Part shown: positions 33,221 through 39,622 of the stretch, piece by piece
Position numbering within the stretch: the first letter of the stretch is position 1
Layout of the letters: each line of letters starts with the position of its first letter
Origin: Conidiobolus incongruus B7586
Taxonomy: Eukaryota; Entomophthoromycota; Entomophthoromycetes; Entomophthorales; Conidiobolaceae
DNA: 39,622 bases
Assembly: GCA_000697335.1 (NCBI GenBank)
Contig: JNEM01011395.1
Span: forward strand, 1-39,622
Reading direction: 5' to 3'
Notes under the pieces: model-generated
What the model was told of the DNA's origin: nothing
Databases searched by the model: none
What the model saw: only the letters and a program-made list of their open reading frames with translations
Translations under genes and position numbers: made by a program

Positions 33221-33758
33221 GATGTCATTTTTTCAAAGTTCATATATATTATTATTTTCACAAATTTTTAATTCATTTCTCTTGGGAATTTTTTTTAAAA
33301 TCAATTTTTTATTATTAAGAATTAAGTTATTAATTATTTATATTAGTGTATTTAATAGATCAAATTATAACATATTAGTTTGTATCTCAATAGTTAAAAT
33401 ATAATACGTTTAAAAAGATTCACAGAACAAAATACTTTGATATTGATTAATTTTGATTTTGGAGGATTCATATAAATTTGGCCGTAACTAGTCTTAGAAA
33501 CATTAAGTGTAAAATGGATATTCAATTTCTATAAATTATTATTGAGAATTGTACATTTAACATTAGTAAATATAAATTTCATATAGCCTAAATTTGAGCT
33601 TTAAATAAATTAATATATAATTTTTAAAACAAGGTCTATCTATTCCAAAGGCAGCCAAATAGAATATATTATTGAATCGACAATCTGAATTGAATTTCCA
33701 TTAACCAAAAAAGACCACTTACCTAGCAAACAATCCCAATCCAATTCCAACAACATAA
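33221..33758. other. spacer; lost 5' end of copy L near its end
   Basis: Mostly AT-rich. From about 33670 the plus strand turns C/A-rich and G-poor; there ATTGAATCGACAATC resembles the ATGAATTCAACAGAATC start of gene G, and the next codons (KQSQSNSNN in another frame) look like a family N-terminus. Confidence 0.4.
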
Positions 33759-34322
33759 CTATCATTCAATATTCCACTCCCACATAACTACCAATCCCAT
33801 ACAAGCGACCGACCCAAGATCCCAACTCCAGATAAGTCGAATCCAGCGCAAAAGAAGACAATTCACTTAACAAAAAAATCCAAAACAAATTATGGTGCAG
33901 TTACCGGGGCAGCAATCATCTGTTTAAAAGCATATGTAAGCATGAAGCCCTCTAAAGTCTCACAAATCTTCAATATGGACAGACGAACAACCTCAAATAC
34001 TTACAATAAAAACTTGGGACGCGGTCTCAAACCCGAGTCCAATCCCTTAAATTTGAGACTTGAGCATTTGAAGGATGTGCCTAGGAGTGGGAGGCCTAAA
34101 ATAAGGGAGAACATTATGACTGCAATTCCAAAAGAGATTGGGAATGGGAGTTTGGAGAAGGATTGCTCTGATATTGTCCCAGAGTTTGTATCTGAGGGTT
34201 TGAAGGTGAGCAGAGAGAGCGCTACCCGAGTTGTGGGGGAATCGGGATATGTTTGGAAGTATTGCCAAATACAAATTGGAGATATTATAAGAATGAAATG
34301 TTATTGGAAAAAAGCAAAATGA
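33759..34322 (+). CDS. gene L: opposite-strand paralogue of the array HTH proteins, 5' end uncertain
   Basis: The frame is open from 33759 to the stop at 34322 (187 codons) but the first ATG, at 33942, lies inside the first HTH. Order: basic KKSKTNYG, first HTH (GAAIICLKAYVSMKPSKVSQ, then MDRRTTSNTYN), linker RSGRPKI, second HTH (CSDIVPEFVSEGL, then SRESATRVVGESGY), tail GDIIRMKCYWKKAK. It resembles gene G and copy H most. The normal N-terminus seems to lie upstream in another frame with a changed start, so L is either a young pseudogene or has an unplaced first exon. It is the only family member on the plus strand and lies beyond the SRA and tRNA genes, converging on DIS3. Confidence 0.6.
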   Translation, partial: LSFNIPLPHNYQSHTSDRPKIPTPDKSNPAQKKTIHLTKKSKTNYGAVTGAAIICLKAYVSMKPSKVSQIFNMDRRTTSNTYNKNLGRGLKPESNPLNLRLEHLKDVPRSGRPKIRENIMTAIPKEIGNGSLEKDCSDIVPEFVSEGLKVSRESATRVVGESGYVWKYCQIQIGDIIRMKCYWKKAK

Positions 34323-35071
34323 ATAATATTTCAAAATTGTTTTAATTATTATTTTATTCCACTTAATTTATAGCAATTTAATGAATACCTTTTTTGATTA
34401 TTTAAAATATTATAAACCAATAAAAAATCTTAAATAAATTCCATTAACTATTTTTTTAGAGTAGTTTTTGATAATTTCATAATTATTCAATATGGATTGA
34501 ATATATCAATTCAAAAGCTATGATGTAGTTATAACATTATTCAATTCAATTCAACACTAATACTGAATTTATCAAATCGACTCCAATATATCAGAAATTA
34601 AAAAAGATTTTCAACATTAAAATTAATAAAATTATAATAAATAGCTTTCAAAACTAGATAATTTTTATATCTATATTTTAAAGAAAAATCTATCAAAATT
34701 TTAAAAAATTATCAAATTGAGTTACTATTCCAAATATTTATGATTATTAAAAAATCAATAAGGTGTAATGGAAAATTTAACAATTATAAAAAAATCATTC
34801 TAAATAATAGCAAATAATTGCTAAAAATTTAAATGGTTTTATAATAATAAAAATAATCAGTATTGAATCAAAAATTATTTATTTGTAAGTTGAAGTAACT
34901 CTAACTATTGAATCTGATATAATTTTAGAAATTTTGAATCAGGTTATGAAAGTATAATAAAAAATAATTTTTGAAAAAAAATGAACTGTCTATAACAACC
35001 ACTAATAAATCGTTTAAATATCAAAATTTATAACAGTATTAACTAAATCCTATAGTTCTATATTTCGACTA
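34323..35071. other. AT-rich intergenic region between converging L and DIS3
   Basis: It holds the 3' regions of both genes. No coding or RNA feature is seen. Confidence 0.5.
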
Positions 35072-38000
35072 TTAGTTCAATTTTCTAACCTTCGTACTCT
35101 TTTCAATATTGTCCAATACTTCCCTATCCAATGTAGCTTCTTTCTTCTCGATACGTTCCGTAGAAGGATCTACAGATAAGCCTTCGATCTTAGGTTCCAC
35201 AAGTTGAATTAGTACACTTTGACGTAGTCCACCTTCACCACCACCGACTAGTTGTTTGGCGACGGAGATACGTACCATAACCTTTTGGAACATCTCAATG
35301 GTAGCTGGGCTACCACCTGAGGGTTCGAAGTGGAGTACATCTTGAACCTCGTCGTGCTGCACTTTAAGCGAGGTTTTGGCACCATCCTTGGCAGTTGCGT
35401 GGATGAGACCCTCGAGACCGTACTTGGGCACCAGTACGACGAAACCATTTTTCATCACGCGAATAACATAGCCCTTTTCGATTAGAACACGATCCCTGAA
35501 GTAATAATGAGTAAATACTTCCACAGAGCCTCTGGATGCTTTTTGGGCCATAGTGTGACGGAAGTTCAAATTATCACATACGGTCTTGACCTTTTCGCAA
35601 TCCAAGAGATTCCTGTCGAGCTGGACGTTGGGATTGATACTAGCTTCCAAAAGCCTATGAACCAAAACATCGGAGTAACGACGGATAGGTGATGTAAAAT
35701 GCGTATAGATATTGGTAGCTAAACCGTAGTGGTGGAATTCTTCCTCGCTGACTTTACCGGAACAGATGTATTTGGCCTGCAACATGCAACGAGTCGTCAT
35801 GATTCTCAGCAATTTGTTGAAGTAAGGATCTCCAGGTATTACAGCTTGATCCAAAGAATCTGCCAACTCTTTGGAACTTCCGTGCTTTATTTCAATACCG
35901 AATTTGTGGACTGCTTTCTTCAACTTTTCGAAATTACTATCAGGGGGTGTAGGATGCATACGGAGTACCGAGCACGATGGGAATTTGGTGAAGATGTGGG
36001 CGGCGACCGAAATATTCGCGAGTAACATGAATTCTTCGACGAGGGCGTTGGTGTCTTTAAGCTCTTTCATTTCGACGTCTACAGGATCTTGACTTTCATT
36101 CTCGAGACTGAAACGCACTTCGGGACTTGAAAGAGTTAAAGCACCGTTATCGAAACGACGTTGACGTAAGATTTTGGCGATCTTGTTGAGTGCTCGAATG
36201 CTTTGGGTCAAATCGTCTTGGGCGTTGGGGTCGTCAATACGGTTTTGGGCTTGTTCATAGGTGAAGGAGGCTTTACTGCGGATTACACTCTTGGTGAATT
36301 TGGTATCAACAATATTGGCATTTTGGTCAATTTCCCAAATGCAGGAGAATGCAAGTCTGTCAACGTTGCAGTGTAAAGAACACAAATTGGTTCCTAATAA
36401 TCCCGGAAGCATATCAATACGCTTGTTCACCAAGTATACGGTGGTACCTCTGTGAGCAGCTTCATTATCCATATGAGTACCTGGCTTAACAAAGTGGGTA
36501 ACATCGGCAATATGAACACCAACTTCGTAATTACCATTAGGTAAAAGTCTAGCGTGGAGAGCATCATCAATATCAGTACAACCTGGAGGATCGATACTAC
36601 AAATGTTAAGATCTCTAAGATCTTGTCGTCCTGGAAGATGTTCGTCACGAACAATCCAATCAGCCCCTTCTGGAGGCAATTCGTTGAGGATCTGCTTGCT
36701 AAATTCACTGAACGGCACATCGTGCTCCAATAGAAGTACGTGAGTTTCGGTATCTTTATCGCCAGCCATACCCAAACTCTTGACGAAATGACCATCCGGG
36801 AATCTGCGATCGATATTCCAATGATCGATGGAAACCACAATACGTTGATTTAATAAGCGAGCAGCCTGTGAAGTTCTGATTTTAATCTTGGGGATTCTTT
36901 GATCCATAGGAAAAAATGTAACCATTTGAGACACTGCATTCGATTCGTGGACGTTAGAAATGCTGTTACGATCTAAAAATCCACAATAGGGACGCCAATT
37001 CCTCTTTAAAATACCCACAACTTTACCACAAGGCTGCAAATTCTCTTCAGTTGAAGCTTTTTCGGAATCTAGGGCGGATTCATCTTCTTCGTTAATTACA
37101 ATGGTACCAGATTCGCCACGCCATTGGCTTTTGGGGAGGATTTCAACTACTACAATATCGTCCTGAATGGCGCGATTCATATCCATTCTACCAAGAATTG
37201 AAATGGCTTGCTCTTTGCCTTGGTATTTGGTATAAATGCTGCCTTCGAGATAGTTGTGCGTGCTCACATTCAATTTGCCCTGGTAAAATGTACCATTTTC
37301 AACACCGGCTTTGAGAACTACTTCTGGTAAGTGCTAATTTACAGTTAATTAAATAGATAGGCTAATATTAAAAATAAATGCTTACTTCCGGATACCTAAT
37401 CTGTTCCTTATCCTTTTTATCATCTTCACTACACAGCATATCGACCAAGTCGGATCTACCCTCTAAAGCCTCAACATACTCCCTGGTACTGACTGCGACC
37501 AAACCATCAGCAATAGCCTTCCTACGATTGTCGGCATCGTCGGTAATCAACACAACGCCAACACCAGGCTGCAAATGTTGCTGGAACCAAGCAGTCGCCC
37601 TCCTAATCGTCCTATCGTTGTAGTCATTAGGGGTCTCATCTGGTAATCTTTCAATAAACGTCTCCCTATGGTGATCGTTGGGGAACATTTTGACATTTGT
37701 ATCCAAGCCCAATCTACTTGTAATTAACTGCTTCATCTTCTGGTATGTTGAAATACTTCTATGTTCGACTTCTTTCAATACGGTTTGCAACAATATGAGA
37801 GGTTCTAATTGGGTAATAACATCCAACTAACAAAATTAATATTCGAAAACAAAACCAAAAATAATTCAATTTACCTGATGCAACAAGACGTTAGTATCTG
37901 GAATCAAATAATGAGGCTTCTTCAACACTTTCTCATTCTGACACTTTTCAACTTCTAAATTCTTGAGTAGGGAGTTTGGTTTAGTATTTTGGATTAACTC

Positions 38001-38120
38001 TATGCATTTTGGGCAGCCGTTAACACCACAAGGGATATCGTCACGTAAGTAGTGTTCTCGCACTACTTTCACGACTTTGCCCTTAGCGGTACGCTTGTGA
38101 AATGTGTTAGTTCTTAACAT
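35072..38120 (-). CDS. DIS3: exosome ribonuclease DIS3/RRP44, three exons
   Basis: Exons 38120-37875, 37826-37386 and 37333-35072 encode 982 residues (yeast about 1001, human 958). It is the catalytic subunit of the RNA exosome, a 3'-to-5' exonuclease and endonuclease for RNA processing and decay. Domains in order: CR3 zinc motif C31-x4-C36-x2-C39 after REHYLRDD; PIN endonuclease (about 70-215) with Asp in LIPDTNV (75), Glu in VLKEVEHRS (101) and Asp in YNDRTIRR and ITDDADN; cold-shock domains (about 235-430) with GTFYQGKLNV and LPKSQWRG; RNB exonuclease (about 470-830) with DPPGCTDIDDALH holding the catalytic Asp cluster, HIADVTHFV and FTSPIRRYSDVLVHRLLEA; and a C-terminal S1 domain with VMKNGFVVLVPKYGLEGLIH. 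All key residues are present. Start: first ATG, giving the MLRTNTFHKRT opening typical of the family. Confidence 0.97.
37334..37385 (-). other. DIS3 intron 2 (52 bp)
   Basis: Donor GTAAGC after CCGGAA, acceptor AAATTAG, with TTAAC as a likely branch site about 11 nt before the AG. It joins RYPE to HLPEVVLKAG, as expected for the PIN-CSD1 junction. Phase 0. Confidence 0.9.
37827..37874 (-). other. DIS3 intron 1 (48 bp)
   Basis: Donor GTAAAT after CATCAG, acceptor TTGTTAG. It joins VLLHQ to LDVIT, the usual PIN-domain sequence. Phase 0. Confidence 0.9.
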
Positions 38121-39622
38121 TTCAAAACAATATTTAGAATTGATATAAATAAAATTTTAAAGTTTATAATTATATAAAAATTCAAGATTGAATATATTAA
38201 AATCTTCAAAAATTTGATGTTAATTAAACTTTTGTTATATATTGAACCTTAAATATGATAAATTTGAACGAAAATTCTAAATCTATAATTTAATCAATTT
38301 TGAATTTCATTAACGATTTATGGGATTTCAACAGTTTTGGATCAAATTATTTATTATCAAATGATAATTCTATTACAAATAATTTTAAACTATTAAAATA
38401 TTAGTCTATTCTGAATAAAATTCAACTATTCAAATTTTCTAAATAATTTACTCTTCAATTCATATTTATAAACTTTTGAATAAGGCTGAATATTGTATTA
38501 AACTTGGACAACTTATTTTCTTTTAATAATTAATACAGTTAATAAGAAATAGGATGGTATACGATAATTATATAATTGATACAAGTTTTATTTTACTAAA
38601 TTAATATCATTGTAAATATTGATGATTAAATAACTATTATCATTACCCTGTTTACTATGATTATATTCATAATAAAACTGTTCACTAAATGAAAAAATGG
38701 TTCAAATTACTTAATTGATCATCCAACTATGATGATAAAAACAAATATTTTATTCCAAGCTATTTATCATTTTATATAACCTTTTTAATTATGTTTGTGT
38801 CTTTTGAAAAATGAATATAATAAATCCTCTCCAATTTTGTGGGCAATTGATAAATTCCTAAAATAAATTAATCAATATATAACTTAATGGCACTAATTAC
38901 TAATTCTGAGTTAACCTAAAAATTCAAATGTTTACTATAGGGTTCGAAATCAAATAATGGCACTTTTTTCAAATTAGTTTTAAGTAAAATTGTTAATATA
39001 AAATGTTATTAAATAAATATACTCTATAAAAATAATACTCTCCTTTATTATTAACTTTTTGGCAAAAATATAGTAAGGTTTCAATATCTAAAAAACACCC
39101 TCTTTTATTTAAACTGAAATTTAATATTTCATAACCCTTGTTAATTTATAATTTGGAATTTGCTTTCTTATGATCTTATTTTTAACTTATTTGATCAATT
39201 ATTATCACTTAGGTTATAATCCAGTGAACATACTAAGTATAGTAGCTTTTATTTGCTGTTTAATTAAGAAAAGTGTCTATAACTTTAGCTCTATATATTT
39301 TATAGGTATTATATTAAAATAGTAATTTTTTAGGTTAGAAACAAGTTTTTAATACTTATATATAAATTTTATATTTCATATTTGACTTTAAATAATAAAT
39401 TGAATTGTTTTATTAAGATTAATATAATTATTTAAATAATAATGATTCAATTAATATATATGTTTTTTCTCATTTATTGATTTTTCTAACTATTATAATT
39501 ATTTAAATTTAATATTATCATTTTCAATTTAATAATACACTAACTTATAAAAATAAGCTACAAAATAAAAATTATTTTTTTATTTTCTTGTATTTTAACA
39601 AATTTTATTTAAATTAATTTAA
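38121..39622. other. AT-rich right flank
   Basis: The DIS3 promoter region and gene-free AT-rich DNA. No coding signal, RNA gene or clear repeat is seen. Confidence 0.5.

Noticed and set aside
35248-36840. Other open frames within DIS3
   Set aside because: Shadows of the RNB and S1 coding region in alternative frames.
1-39622. CRISPR array, bacterial operon signals or organelle genome
   Set aside because: There are no regularly spaced direct repeats; spliceosomal introns, DIS3, SRA and a Pol III tRNA show nuclear eukaryotic DNA.

Overview
The window is eukaryotic nuclear DNA, very AT-rich, and most likely from an early-diverging fungus. The evidence is short spliceosomal introns (48-55 bp) with TTAAC/CTAAC-like branch sequences, a fungal-type exosome nuclease gene (DIS3/RRP44), a nuclear tRNA-Glu, and a stand-alone SRA (5-methylcytosine reader) gene. 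The species cannot be named from the sequence. Conserved genes form islands of ordinary base composition in an A+T-rich background that holds almost nothing readable.

Layout. From 1 to 10.3 kb the DNA is nearly empty: one small predicted secreted protein (2763-3320, minus), one complete but decayed Tc1-type DNA transposon (7088-8652) with long inverted repeats of IR/DR type, and one copy of an inverted dispersed repeat (about 285-690). From 10.4 to 27.9 kb lies the main feature: a tandem, same-strand (minus) array of at least eleven paralogues of a short protein. Each has two helix-turn-helix units joined by a basic GRPR-type linker, the architecture of the Tc1-transposase/paired-like DNA-binding domain, and ends at a short Tyr-Trp-containing tail with no DDE catalytic domain. 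Three copies are intact (10478-11236, 18699-19418, 19958-20557). Eight are decayed to different degrees (about 12.0, 14.1, 15.8, 17.3, 23.0, 24.9, 25.8 and 27.3 kb). Three further blocks of higher GC (21.2-22.3, 24.05-24.43, 28.03-28.4 kb) look like remnants of other genes that I cannot identify. The second, oppositely oriented copy of the dispersed repeat (29.2-29.6 kb) lies just beyond the array, and a mariner-like transposase remnant follows at 30.2-30.5 kb.

The right end holds housekeeping genes: the SRA-domain gene (31588-32610, plus, three exons, one intron apparently GC-AG), tRNA-Glu(CUC) (33135-33206), a twelfth helix-turn-helix paralogue on the opposite strand (about 33.76-34.32 kb) whose 5' end looks damaged, and DIS3 (38120 to 35072, minus, three exons).

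How the parts relate. The Tc1 relic carries changes typical of cytosine loss (Trp codons to stops, Pro to Leu, Asp to Asn), as expected from methylated-cytosine deamination or RIP-like mutation. The SRA gene suggests that the genome reads cytosine methylation. The array looks like a transposase DNA-binding domain taken into host use and then multiplied and lost by birth-and-death; that interpretation is inference.
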